Below are positions 32,140 through 41,228 of a stretch of DNA of 64,000 nt, in pieces (positions within the stretch are counted from its first letter, which is position 1; each line of letters opens with the position of its first letter). The position numbers were made by a program, and so were the translations under genes. The stretch covers positions 2,542,001-2,606,000 of the forward strand of contig NZ_CP043727.1 in assembly GCF_009831415.1 (NCBI RefSeq), in the 5' to 3' direction. Origin of the DNA: Yersinia canariae. Its GTDB lineage: Bacteria > Pseudomonadota > Gammaproteobacteria > Enterobacterales > Enterobacteriaceae. Under the pieces are notes generated by a model, which did not search any database, was not told where the DNA came from, and saw nothing but the letters and a program-made list of their open reading frames with translations.

Positions 32140-33298
32140 GATGTTAGTAATGTCTTCATAAGCCACATGAGGACATCCCCATGAAGAAGCGTTTTTCCGA
32201 CGAACAGATCATCAGTATTCTCCGCGAAGCCGAAGCTGGGGTACCCGCCCGTGAACTCTGCCGCAAGCATGCCATTTCCGATGCCACGTTTTACACCTGG
32301 CGTAAGAAGTATGGCGGTATGGAGGTGCCTGAAGTTAAGCGCCTGAAGTCGCTTGAGGAAGAGAACGCCAGACTCAAGAAGCTGCTTGCCGAAGCCATGC
32401 TGGATAAAGAGGCGCTTCAGGTGGCTCTTGGGCGAAAGTACTGACGACAGACCAGAAGCGGGAAGCCGTGATGTTGATGTGTGATGCGACCGGTCTGTCG
32501 CAACGTCGTGCCTGCAGGCTTACAGGTTTATCCCTGTCGACCTGCCGCTATGAGGCTCACCGTCCGGCTGCTGATGCGCATTTATCAGGGCGCATCACTG
32601 AGCTGGCACTGGAGCGCAGGCGTTTTGGCTACCGTCGTATTTGGCAGTTGCTGCGCCGTGAAGGGCTTCATGTTAATCATAAGCGCGTGTACCGGCTTTA
32701 TCACCTCAGTGGCCTGGGCGTAAAACGCAGAAGACGTCGTAAAGGGCTGGCAACAGAACGTCTGCCGCTGCTCCGTCCGGCGGCGCCCAATCTGACCTGG
32801 TCGATGGATTTCGTCATGGACGCACTTTCCACCGGTCGCAGGATCAAGTGTCTTACCTGCGTCGATGATTTCACAAAGGAATGCCTGACGGTCACTGTTG
32901 CCTTTGGGATTTCAGGCGTTCAGGTCACGCGTATTCTGGACAGCATTGCACTGTTTCGAGGCTATCCGGCGACGATAAGAACTGACCAGGGGCCGGAGTT
33001 CACTTGCCGTGCACTGGATCAATGGGCCTTTGAGCATGGTGTTGAGTTGCGCTTAATCCAGCCGGGCAAGCCAACGCAGAACGGATTTATTGAGAGCTTT
33101 AACGGACGATTTCGCGATGAATGTTTGAATGAGCACTGGTTCAGCGATATCGTTCATGCCAGGAAAATTATTAATGACTGGCGGCAGGATTATAACGAAT
33201 GCCGCCCGCACTCCACGCTGAATTATCAGACACCGTCTGAATTTGCAGCGGGCTGGAGAAAGGGTCATTCTGAGAATGAAGATTCCGACGTTACTAAC
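32140..33298 (+). mobile_element. IS407-group insertion sequence (IS3 family)
   Basis: About 1.16 kb with two overlapping-frame transposase genes. The inner end repeats GTTAGTAATGTC (left) and GTTAGTAACGTC (right, reverse complement) match at 11 of 12 positions. The orfA/orfB proteins look closest to IS1400/ISEhe3-type elements of enterobacteria. It interrupts a replication-type gene on the opposite strand. No clear 3- to 4-bp target duplication is visible, so exact ends are uncertain by several bases. Confidence 0.8.
32181..32444 (+). CDS. IS3-family transposase OrfA
   Basis: 87 residues, helix-turn-helix DNA-binding protein: [20 protein letters not shown], then [20 protein letters not shown], and a C-terminal leucine-rich coiled coil. 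A -1 frameshift in the run CGAAAG just before its stop would join it to orfB to make the full transposase, as known for the family. Confidence 0.9.
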   Translation: MKKRFSDEQIISILREAEAGVPARELCRKHAISDATFYTWRKKYGGMEVPEVKRLKSLEEENARLKKLLAEAMLDKEALQVALGRKY

Positions 33299-33301
33299 TG
33301 A
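32468..33301 (+). CDS. IS3-family transposase OrfB (rve integrase core)
   Basis: 277 residues from a GTG start, in the -1 frame relative to orfA. The DDE catalytic residues are visible: Asp in WSMDFVMD, Asp in RTDQGPEF and Glu in [17 protein letters not shown]. It is probably made as an OrfAB fusion by frameshifting. The stop TGA sits at the very end of the element, reaching one to three bases beyond the recognisable terminal repeat. Confidence 0.92.
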   Translation: MMLMCDATGLSQRRACRLTGLSLSTCRYEAHRPAADAHLSGRITELALERRRFGYRRIWQLLRREGLHVNHKRVYRLYHLSGLGVKRRRRRKGLATERLPLLRPAAPNLTWSMDFVMDALSTGRRIKCLTCVDDFTKECLTVTVAFGISGVQVTRILDSIALFRGYPATIRTDQGPEFTCRALDQWAFEHGVELRLIQPGKPTQNGFIESFNGRFRDECLNEHWFSDIVHARKIINDWRQDYNECRPHSTLNYQTPSEFAAGWRKGHSENEDSDVTN

Positions 33302-33773
33302 GTGTTGTATCTAATCGTGGGGGCAGGTCATTACGGCTAAGGTATGCCTCTCTGTCGGTGCCAAACAACTTACGCAGAAAACGTTGAGAAACAGCATATT
33401 CCCGGCATGAACTTTGAGTATTGGAATACCCGGTTAGTTTGATAATTCCCGCGTTTGCGAGAGCCTCCATTGCACGCTCACAGTTCGGCCCACTTTTCTT
33501 AAATACACCGGGAAGTTTATCCCTGCCCAGCTCAAATGGTACTGGCACAGAATAAGACCATTTCTTATCTGCCTGAATCTTTGCTTTTTTCCTGTTCTTA
33601 CGACTACAAGTTGAGACACAAATAACATGCTGAAGAAATACGGCTATATTACGATAAAAAGGACGCCGTAAACTTGGCACACCATTATAAGGAATACTGA
33701 AAATAATCTTTTTGAAATAATCCAGTGTTGAATCTGTCACAAGGATATTGTTATGCGTAATGTACGGTTTCAT
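33299..33773 (-). pseudogene. Replication-type protein, 5' part
   Basis: From ATG at 33771-33773 (MKPYITHNNILVTD) for about 158 codons, ending LSRNDLPPRLDTT at the insertion sequence. It is basic (CSRKNRKKAKIQADKK near residue 58). The downstream part lies at 31076-32139 in the same frame. The AT-rich DNA just upstream (33895-34020) would be its promoter or origin region. Confidence 0.6.
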
Positions 33774-34836
33774 AATTCACCTGTATATTGAGATCAAAGC
33801 ACCATGCCCTGACCCCATTTATTTACAACTGAATTACGCAAATCTTGTGTGAACCCAACAAGGTTCAGATGGTTATTAGATGATCATAATATTGGAGGCT
33901 GTAGCCTCATGATAGCTGATGCTGGATAATGGCTATAGTATGTAATGACATATATACAATAATATAGAGATAGAGTGTATATAGAGCATAATAGATACAG
34001 CTATATACCTTGTAGATGCAAATAGCGATTAAATATCAGCTCAGCCAGAATGGGATTAGCGGATAGACAAAACGTTATCGATAATTAAGCGGTGTAATGA
34101 CGGTCAGGTGATATTCAGCATCGGTTGTAAACGCATGTTATTTTCTGGATTTTATTGTTTTGAAACCTCGATATCGTTCAATACCGTCGATCCTTGCAAC
34201 CTTCAGAATCTCGGAAAAGACTCGCCGGTTTCCCCTACCATTGTACGAGGTGCAGATCTGACGACCAACAGCACCGGTAGTTAGCCGGTCTACCACAGCA
34301 AAATCGGGCAACGTTGGGCGGTCTAAAGCGGTGTTTTTTCAGATCACGCACTTCTGTTCTGTCAGTTACCGACCCATCGAGAAAGTATTCAGCCTGTAAA
34401 TCTGCCGAACTATCCGATGTGCAGCAGGTTGAAGATGTAACCTCCAGAAGCAGGAATCAGTGCGTGGACTTACTGCCGCATTGTTGATGAAGAACAACAG
34501 CCAAACTCTGCTGTTTACAGCAGAATTGAAATGCCACAAACCTAGCGCGAACCATCGACCCACAATCACTAAATCACTCAATCACTTTTTTCATAGCGCT
34601 AAATGTTTTCGTAATAGTTAACCTGTCAGTGTTGAGTAGTGTTGATCATCCATTATCAGCAACTAGGCGAGTTAACGCATCTACATACCCTCCCGATACC
34701 ATCTTTGAACGATTTCAGCGAAAAGCTCATCAACAAACCTTGTTGCGATCATGGGTATTCAGCGCCAGAATGGTCATCACAATCGATCCGCATTTCAACA
34801 GATTGCGATCACTAACAACGTAAGGTTAAGAGGCTT
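33774..34836. other. 1-kb non-coding region upstream of the split replication gene
   Basis: No convincing gene. 33920-34020 is extremely AT-rich with alternating stretches (ATATATACAATAATATAG, then GTGTATATAGAGCATAAT, AGCTATATACC), which would suit a promoter or DNA-unwinding element. A palindrome CTGCTGTTTACAGCAG lies at about 34499-34514. Short open stretches at 34366-34581 (minus) and 34629-34823 (plus) lack family signs and good ribosome-binding sites. A regulatory or origin role is inferred only from composition. Confidence 0.4.
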
Positions 34837-35289
34837 ATGAATACTAAATTGATGCCCAATTTCTGGAAGCTGTCACATGGCTGGAAGGAATTCTCATTCC
34901 TGGATATGGTCGAATGTATTGATGAAAAGCTCGTCTACATTCATCGCACAACAGCGAGTCAAGGACAGTCAATTGTCAGTCAGGCAGAGGAGTTTGCCAA
35001 TGCTCCGATTGGTGATTATTTCTATCTGACTCATGGTAACCAGGGGGTATACCTACTTGGTCAATTCACTGGCCCAGTTAACTATTTCACAAAACACAGT
35101 GATGGCTGGATGGACAGACCATTTCGGCTGATCCACAAAGCCAATGCCAGAGAGGCGTATCATGGTATTGAAAAATGGTGGACACCTAATCACAATTCAA
35201 CGTTTGTTAAGGTACCACATCATGAATATGATTTATTTGAAGAGCTGATTTTGACTCCCTATTTCAGTATAGACCTTAACGATTTTTAG
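34837..35289 (+). CDS. EVE/PUA-like domain protein, probable modified-DNA reader
   Basis: 150 residues. It starts with NFWKLSHGWKEFSF, then GDYFYLTHGNQGVYLLGQF (about 58-77) and ends in a short beta-rich tail. The FWKLSxG opening followed by GDYFYL...G.ygx..G.. is the layout of PUA/EVE-like domains that flank modification-dependent restriction enzymes and bind modified bases. It is 67 bp upstream of an Mrr-type nuclease on the same strand, which supports a two-gene restriction unit. The domain call is by pattern only. Confidence 0.6.
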   Translation: MNTKLMPNFWKLSHGWKEFSFLDMVECIDEKLVYIHRTTASQGQSIVSQAEEFANAPIGDYFYLTHGNQGVYLLGQFTGPVNYFTKHSDGWMDRPFRLIHKANAREAYHGIEKWWTPNHNSTFVKVPHHEYDLFEELILTPYFSIDLNDF

Positions 35290-35356
35290 ATAAATCTCAA
35301 GGATGATTCTCCAAGGAGAAAATCATTAAGCTATCACTGTAAAATAATAAGGGATA

Positions 35357-36502
35357 ATGATGATTTATCAATGCTACTCTTGTTCTAAAACAACCTTCGA
35401 AACAAACTGTCCGTGGTGCTCTCCAGATGTATCTGGAACATTTCGGCAAATGACGCCATTAGATCCATCCTATTACCCTGATTTCCAATACCAGTCTAAA
35501 GGCATCATAAAGGATTTATTTGGTAAGAAGAAAGAGCAGTCTCAACTCAACCAGTTACTTGAAAACGTCCTTGTGAAATATGCCACTCTGAAAGATCCTT
35601 ATTTTACCAATTTCATCCATACATCACGATTTTCATATGACCACCAAACTAGCAGTAGTAATACAAACAGTGAAAACAATAGTGATTATTCAGAGAATAT
35701 ATTATTTCAAGAGGTGTTGATTAGAAAGGGTTTTAATGAGTTGGAGCAGTTACCATCATTATTAGATAAGCTATTGCTAACAACTTCTTTCAACTCTATT
35801 TATTCGGGGTTTGCAAGGGAAGTCAAGCGTCATATCAAACCAACACTTACCGAAACATTAAAATCATGGATAGAAGAAGCTGGCACAACCTATCGTGCAG
35901 ATCTTTCTTTATTCCTGTATTACCTGTGGAGTAATGAAATCCATTATCCTGCTATAACCTATAACGAACAAGCAGAAACAACACCAGGTACACCTTTATT
36001 ATCATTTGATACTGTCGATAAGTTTTTGTCCATCTGCGAGAATATCTATTTTGATATTTTGGTCGACAGGCTTGCCACCCGCCTTGAACATTTCAACCCA
36101 AACAAATTTGTCACAATGTATCTTGTCGATGCAATGGATGGCTTCCAGTTTGAGGCCTTTTTAGTTGAAATATTCCAGACTATAGGATACGACGTTAAAG
36201 AAACAAAGAAAACTCAGGATCAGGGTGCTGATTTATTCGTTACCCGGTTCGGAAAGAATATGGTAATACAAGCAAAGAATTATTCCGGCTCGGTAGGTAA
36301 TTCAGCAGTACAGCAGGCAATTTCAGCAAAAACATTCTATGGATGCGATGAAGCAATGGTTGTGACAAATTCTTATTTCACCCGTTCCGCTAAGGAATTA
36401 GCAGATTCTGCGATGGTCCGTTTAATTGACCGAAAAGAACTTCAAAACTATTTGGATGATTATAACCAGAAAATAATTGAAGACTTTCAATCAGAATCCT
36501 GA
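35357..36502 (+). CDS. Mrr-type restriction endonuclease with N-terminal zinc ribbon
   Basis: 381 residues. An N-terminal zinc ribbon (Cys6, Cys9, Cys18, Cys21) is followed by a helical middle of about 230 residues and a C-terminal Mrr_cat nuclease domain (about 260-365). The PD-(D/E)XK-type active site appears as Asp292 (DQGADLFV) and Gln305-Ala-Lys307 (VIQAKNY), the QxK form typical of Mrr. Mrr enzymes cut methylated or otherwise modified DNA and act at the nucleoid. Together with the upstream EVE-like gene it should restrict modified foreign DNA. Confidence 0.85.
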   Translation: MMIYQCYSCSKTTFETNCPWCSPDVSGTFRQMTPLDPSYYPDFQYQSKGIIKDLFGKKKEQSQLNQLLENVLVKYATLKDPYFTNFIHTSRFSYDHQTSSSNTNSENNSDYSENILFQEVLIRKGFNELEQLPSLLDKLLLTTSFNSIYSGFAREVKRHIKPTLTETLKSWIEEAGTTYRADLSLFLYYLWSNEIHYPAITYNEQAETTPGTPLLSFDTVDKFLSICENIYFDILVDRLATRLEHFNPNKFVTMYLVDAMDGFQFEAFLVEIFQTIGYDVKETKKTQDQGADLFVTRFGKNMVIQAKNYSGSVGNSAVQQAISAKTFYGCDEAMVVTNSYFTRSAKELADSAMVRLIDRKELQNYLDDYNQKIIEDFQSES

Positions 36503-36557
36503 GATAACAATGGAGTGGTTATAAGCCACTCCATTCAAACTCTACCAGACTATAAAA

Positions 36558-38246
36558 CTACTCTTTCATAAGCTTATCGAATTTGTTGCAGATAAAACAA
36601 TAGCGACGACCAACCGGATGACGCTTGTAAACAATTTGGATGGTACTGTACTCCTTTTGAACATCAGATAGTAATACACCTTGTTTTGTCAGTGAAGTTA
36701 ATACCCCTTTGCGTTGGTTTTTTGGCAAATAATTGTGGACCAGATCTTTATCAACCGCATAGACTGCACGCCCTTTAACTTTATGGATAATAACCAGTGC
36801 CTTTTTAATCGCCTTTTGAGTTACACGTTTATTCCCAATCAGATTTAAAACTCCGTCGCTTTTGCAAAGATTAATGATTGCATCAAGCGAGCTATCCAGT
36901 GGCGAATACGTTACTTCAGGTTCCGTTAAAACTTCCTTAAGAGAGTCCAAATAGCATGCCGAGACCCCCTTCATGATGTCCTGCTTTTTGAACGGCAAAA
37001 CACCATATTTAGAAGCCATGCAACCTGCAACATAGACGATGGCAAAACGTTTGGCGATACGAACCTGAATACCGGAGTTACGATCTACCTTGTGCTTATC
37101 CAGAAAGAACTCAATCCCTTTTTCAAGCTTCCGTTTCACACTTTCGCTGTCATCCTGAATATCAGCCACCAAGCGCTTCAAAAAAGCAGGTTTGGCACTG
37201 CCATAATAGCGGTGAGTTGCCTCTTTGATAGCATGTACCAGTTCGTTGCTGGAGTTAACATCTTCAGGCAGTGATTCGAAGATCCCCATCCCGTAACCAG
37301 CATCGGCATGAATGTCGATGACACGCACATTTTCGCCTTCAAGACGCTCCATTTTCCCCGAAACAGCCAGTTGCTGGAGACTGCTCTCACCCGTACTGAA
37401 AATACTTACTTGCCATTCAGCAACTTTATTGTCGAACATAGCCGAACGCGTTTTCCCTTTCCCACCCGATAGCGTATACACACGGTTCTGCATAATTTTA
37501 GCGGCTGCCAGTACGTCTTTATCTAACAGCTTCGACTCATCAAGAACCAGATAACTGTCGTTATGGGCAACGGCAATCTCCTCAAGCCCTTTATCCGTAT
37601 TGTTCCAGAGGATGATAACTTCTTTAGGCGATCCTGCTAATGAAGCTAGCATGTACGCACTGGAAGTTTTCCCGATGCTGCTCATTCCCCATAAATGGAA
37701 CCCGCCCCCTTCCATACCTGAAAGCTTAAGAATAAAACCAGAGAAACCGCAGCACAGAGCCAACATAATGCGCGAGCTGTATAGCGCATATGGAGCGACA
37801 TTCATTTTCCATAACTTTAATGTTTCCCATTTTTCCTCTACAGGTAAATGATTTTTTGCGCTGGGATGCAGTATTGGCTTATCTCCTTTAACTTTACCAA
37901 TGGTCGTATTATTAGCACGCAAATAAACATCATCATAGAAACCAGGTTTATAACGCAATGTGATTGCATTATCTGTTTCCTTAATAATTTCTTGATGCGC
38001 ACGAGCCCAATATTCTTTACTGACATTTGGGTTATGACCGAATTTTAATAAGTTCTTTTTTAATTCTAATACAGTCACAAGCGCCACAGCAGGTAAAAGC
38101 ACGCAGCTCGACTCATCTCCTTCAGAATCTGTGATTTTAATGAGCCGGTATGCAACCGGACATGATTCGGAAATTTTAGTACGTGCTAACAATGTAACAA
38201 GTAACTTTTCTTCATTGTCACTTGGTTTTTCTTTATATTCTTTCAT
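36558..38246 (-). CDS. DUF927 P-loop ATPase, probable replication helicase
   Basis: 562 residues from ATG at 38244-38246, where a GAGGAACT ribosome-binding site precedes it; a 31-residue upstream extension is open but lacks one. The central part matches DUF927: Walker A GMSSIGKTS (about 187-195) and Walker B SYLVLDES (about 231-238). DUF927 proteins resemble superfamily 3-type helicases and occur with primases or replication initiators of plasmids and satellites. It is the last gene of an AlpA / HUH protein / DUF927 run. Confidence 0.82.
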   Translation of the reverse strand: MKEYKEKPSDNEEKLLVTLLARTKISESCPVAYRLIKITDSEGDESSCVLLPAVALVTVLELKKNLLKFGHNPNVSKEYWARAHQEIIKETDNAITLRYKPGFYDDVYLRANNTTIGKVKGDKPILHPSAKNHLPVEEKWETLKLWKMNVAPYALYSSRIMLALCCGFSGFILKLSGMEGGGFHLWGMSSIGKTSSAYMLASLAGSPKEVIILWNNTDKGLEEIAVAHNDSYLVLDESKLLDKDVLAAAKIMQNRVYTLSGGKGKTRSAMFDNKVAEWQVSIFSTGESSLQQLAVSGKMERLEGENVRVIDIHADAGYGMGIFESLPEDVNSSNELVHAIKEATHRYYGSAKPAFLKRLVADIQDDSESVKRKLEKGIEFFLDKHKVDRNSGIQVRIAKRFAIVYVAGCMASKYGVLPFKKQDIMKGVSACYLDSLKEVLTEPEVTYSPLDSSLDAIINLCKSDGVLNLIGNKRVTQKAIKKALVIIHKVKGRAVYAVDKDLVHNYLPKNQRKGVLTSLTKQGVLLSDVQKEYSTIQIVYKRHPVGRRYCFICNKFDKLMKE

Positions 38247-38410
38247 TTGTAGTTCCTCATCGTATTTAAAGACCCCATCACAGTTACTGTGATTAACGTC
38301 ATGATTTAGGCGTGAGGGATCCCCTGCATGATTTCTCATACGGTATTATTATTTGGTTAAAAATCGCAGAAGCAGTTTTTAATAGGTGCGTTAAATAATA
38401 GATCATGAAA

Positions 38411-39250
38411 CTATTTTATTATTAAATGGTCACCATACTTCCTTACCTTATACATAAAGGTTAATCCTACTATTCCAATAGAATCTAACATAACCAGAGA
38501 ATCAGCATGTTGCTTACTCAGCAGACGATACTTTTTAGTCCAGCGCTTCCTTTTTCTTTCCTTGTTCCCCTTTATATAATAATCATCATACTGGATTGAT
38601 TCGACTCGCCACCAGATGGCTTTAAACCGATAACTTACTTGTCGCATTGGGGCTTTTAACTTGCTCACTAGCATAGGGCGATTTATTACATTTTTTCGCG
38701 TATTCATGTTCCTCTTGTTCTTCATCCTGACACGTAGACTTTTAATAGCCTGTTTGTCATTTGGAATGATGAGATGAAAATGTGGTACCCACTTATTAGC
38801 ATCAATATGAAAATCCATTTCGAACCCACCAATCACCATTCCATCGAAGCCGCATGCTTTTAACCAGCGCCGAAGTCGTGCTATTAATGTATCGGGCCGC
38901 CATTGTAGTAGTTGACTGTCACTAAATGCATCCTGATAGAATATCAAGGTTAAACTTCGCCATCTCTTCCGTTTCTTACATAAACGAAGTACCTCTCCAA
39001 TCATTTCCAGCCTGTGTTTCCTGAAGCATTCAGGGCATGCAGCACTTCCACAGGGATAGCTCGGATGGCAATACTTAAGTCTCTTAAAGAGATCCCTGTA
39101 AACTTTTCCCTGGTATTTCTGCAATGATTTTTCCCTGAAGCACTTTTCCGCTCGGGCCTTCTCCACTGTTTCAAATTTCGGTAATGCTTCGGCTAACGCT
39201 TCATGTTTATCACTCAACTTTGCTAATGGTATTTTGGGATTGACGTTCAT
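38411..39250 (-). CDS. HUH-type replication initiation protein (inovirus Gp2/YagK-like)
   Basis: 279 residues. It has a zinc-binding cluster (Cys61, Cys67, Cys72, Cys75) and an HUH motif His157-Phe-His159 in WVPHFHLIIP. Tyrosines in VSYRF (about 207) and QYDDYY (221-225) are candidate nucleophiles. Such proteins nick DNA to start rolling-circle replication; the Gp2/YagK relatives occur in integrated elements. It is 160 bp upstream of the DUF927 ATPase and just after alpA, so all three probably share a transcript. Confidence 0.82.
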   Translation of the reverse strand: MNVNPKIPLAKLSDKHEALAEALPKFETVEKARAEKCFREKSLQKYQGKVYRDLFKRLKYCHPSYPCGSAACPECFRKHRLEMIGEVLRLCKKRKRWRSLTLIFYQDAFSDSQLLQWRPDTLIARLRRWLKACGFDGMVIGGFEMDFHIDANKWVPHFHLIIPNDKQAIKSLRVRMKNKRNMNTRKNVINRPMLVSKLKAPMRQVSYRFKAIWWRVESIQYDDYYIKGNKERKRKRWTKKYRLLSKQHADSLVMLDSIGIVGLTFMYKVRKYGDHLIIK

Positions 39251-39258
39251 AACTCTCC

Positions 39259-39450
39259 TTATTGACCCATGGTTGGACGTTCCTCAATCCAACGCTGAAT
39301 ATCCTCATCTCGCCAAGCAACGGAACGATTTCCAGTTACAGAAACTTGGTTTGGAAATTTTTTATTGGCAATCAGACGATATATCGTTGAACGACTAATG
39401 GCACAACGCCTTAATACTTCCTGAATCTTAATTAACTTGCTCTCTTTCAT
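39259..39450 (-). CDS. AlpA-family excision regulator
   Basis: 63 residues from MKESKLIKIQ (ATG 39448-39450, with a GGGAGG site); a 10-residue extension upstream is unlikely. It has the AlpA winged/MerR-like helix-turn-helix with the signature RCAISRSTIYRLI (about 18-30) and RDEDIQRWIEER. AlpA proteins activate excision genes in P4-like satellites and PICI elements. It leads the HUH/DUF927 genes and is divergent from the 39674 gene across a large inverted repeat. Confidence 0.88.
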   Translation of the reverse strand: MKESKLIKIQEVLRRCAISRSTIYRLIANKKFPNQVSVTGNRSVAWRDEDIQRWIEERPTMGQ

Positions 39451-39510
39451 GTTTGCCTCCCCGTTAGCTGATGGAGCCATTCTAGCAAACTCGGAATAGC
39501 TGACTTACAG

Positions 39511-39592
39511 GAGAAGCGGCTCTCATAAATGAACAAACTTTTGGATTTTTCGGTCTAAAACAACGATAGTGAAAATTGGAGAGCCGCTTCTC
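39511..39592. promoter_or_regulatory. 14-bp perfect inverted repeat between alpA and divergent gene
   Basis: GAGAAGCGGCTCTC (39511-39524) and its exact reverse complement GAGAGCCGCTTCTC (39579-39592), with 54 bp between. It lies in the divergent control region of alpA and the 39674 gene. Candidate roles are an operator pair for AlpA or the divergent DNA-binding protein, or a nicking site for the HUH protein. Found by eye; function inferred. Confidence 0.55.
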
Positions 39593-39673
39593 ATCGTTGA
39601 GGAAGCCATAGCTCTGAAATGTTCAATTAATAATCTAATTTTTGTAAAAAAGTCATGCACAGGGAGGCCACTG

Positions 39674-40243
39674 ATGGCAAATAACAATGAAAAAATCGAT
39701 TTTAAAGTAGATGACACGGTTCATATTGATATTAGCGATATTAAACGCCAAAGGGATGCCGCCAATAAGGCTCGGAAAGAGAAAAAGTACGTTGATTCAG
39801 GTTTTTCAAGAACAAAGATATACTTAGGTAAAGACACATATGAAAAACTTGCTGCGATATTCGAAGATCAGCGAGGAAGTGTTCTCAACATTGAAGGGCG
39901 TAAAGACATTGATTCACTTAGCAGAGTTATCAGCTACTGCATCAATAAAGTTTATAAAGAAATTCATATCAAAAAGAAAGGCGGTCAGTTAGCTGATGTT
40001 ACCCCCGCTTTTAAAGCTAAGAGTCAGGAGTTATATGATCTCTACCAAGCTGCCAGCTTCATGCAAAGTAAAGGGCTTAGCATTGGGAAAATCATGAGGA
40101 AAATGAATGCTGATGGATATCCTGCGCCAAATACACTCACACTGAATGGTTCACGAAATCGTCTATCGGCATGGACGGAGCAGCAAGTAAGAGATTTATT
40201 GGATTTAGATACCCTCAATAAAGACCTTAATGACCTCCATTAG
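39674..40243 (+). CDS. Hypothetical DNA-binding-type protein
   Basis: 189 residues from MANNNEKIDFKVDD (ATG 39674, with an AGGGAGG site; the frame is open 35 codons further up without one). It is basic and charged. The C-terminal part SFMQSKGLSIGKIMRKMNAD, then AWTEQQVRDLLDLD, has the feel of a recombinase/helix-turn-helix segment of serine recombinases. It is divergent from alpA, so it may be a partner regulator or plasmid-type control protein. No family name. Confidence 0.55.
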   Translation: MANNNEKIDFKVDDTVHIDISDIKRQRDAANKARKEKKYVDSGFSRTKIYLGKDTYEKLAAIFEDQRGSVLNIEGRKDIDSLSRVISYCINKVYKEIHIKKKGGQLADVTPAFKAKSQELYDLYQAASFMQSKGLSIGKIMRKMNADGYPAPNTLTLNGSRNRLSAWTEQQVRDLLDLDTLNKDLNDLH

Positions 40244-40266
40244 CACCCAGCTTCAACTATCACAAG

Positions 40267-41184
40267 TTACCAACACTTCAACCGCTGAGCCGCCATGACT
40301 TTCGCCTCATCGTCACGATGGTCGTAACGAGCAGTCGTTGATATGTCGCTATGACCCGCTAACTGGCGCACAGTGTTAATGTCAGTCCCCTGCTCTAGCA
40401 ATTGAGTAATGAACGTCCTGCGCAGGTCGTGGGGCGTGAACTCAGCTACGCTGGCGGTGATACGCAATTGCTCAAGGATTGCCGTCACCCCAGCGGTTGT
40501 CAGTGCTGTAGATGCTGCTAAACCGGAACGATAGATCTTCGTAAATAACGCATCCCCTTCCCCTCTCATTACCAACCACGCGGTCAAAGCTTTATCTACA
40601 GCCGGTGCCACGTGAATTTCGCGATACTTACGCCCTTTTCCCTGCCTGACTACTAAAACACCGTCTACATAATCATCCTGTTGGAGTTTGACCTGCTCCC
40701 CGACTCGGAGGCCAGCCCCACACAAGGTAAGCAATATGGCTGCATCCCTGCATCGACGAGCTGGCTCGTGATGGCTTTTGGCGGCTTTCAGCAACTGGCG
40801 GATTTCCTGCCGACTGAGTGCCCTTCCTTTACGAGTTGTGTCGCCTTTCACACGCACGACAGCGTTGATGCGTAAAAGCACGTCCACATTCATCTGGTCA
40901 AAATTAAAAGCGGTTTTGGCAATCGCCCGTAGCGCGGACAGCGCCATATTCACGGTAGAAACGGCATATCCTTCATCCAGCATGGTCATGCGTATTTTTG
41001 CCACTTTCCCAAAGTCCAAGAGCTCCCAGGGGTAGGTCTGCGCAGTAGAACGCTTGTTGAGTATGCGGGCGGAGTGATTCAGCAAGCTGGTGATACCGCC
41101 ACGCCCCGATACGGCAAGACTATTGATATAGGCGTCAAACACCGTGGTTGTTTGTGATGATACCGCCAGCTTAAGCTTCGACAT
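40267..41184 (-). CDS. XerC/XerD-like tyrosine recombinase
   Basis: 305 residues with an N-terminal SAM-like core-binding domain (about 10-105) and a catalytic domain. The catalytic residues are all there: Arg in GAGLRVGEQ, Lys in RQGKGRKYRE, HDLRRTF, QLAGHSD and TARYDHR. It resembles the XerC/D or integron-type recombinases of plasmids and ICEs more than the P4 integrase. It could resolve multimers or act as the integrase of an element nested inside the island. Confidence 0.88.
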   Translation of the reverse strand: MSKLKLAVSSQTTTVFDAYINSLAVSGRGGITSLLNHSARILNKRSTAQTYPWELLDFGKVAKIRMTMLDEGYAVSTVNMALSALRAIAKTAFNFDQMNVDVLLRINAVVRVKGDTTRKGRALSRQEIRQLLKAAKSHHEPARRCRDAAILLTLCGAGLRVGEQVKLQQDDYVDGVLVVRQGKGRKYREIHVAPAVDKALTAWLVMRGEGDALFTKIYRSGLAASTALTTAGVTAILEQLRITASVAEFTPHDLRRTFITQLLEQGTDINTVRQLAGHSDISTTARYDHRDDEAKVMAAQRLKCW

Positions 41185-41228
41185 TGTTCAACCCGCTTTA
41201 ATGCACATTAAACCAAGTAACCTGAGCG

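Noticed and set aside
31076..41184. Retron or abortive-infection reverse transcriptase system
   Set aside because: No reverse transcriptase motif (YxDD) seen in any protein in this stretch.
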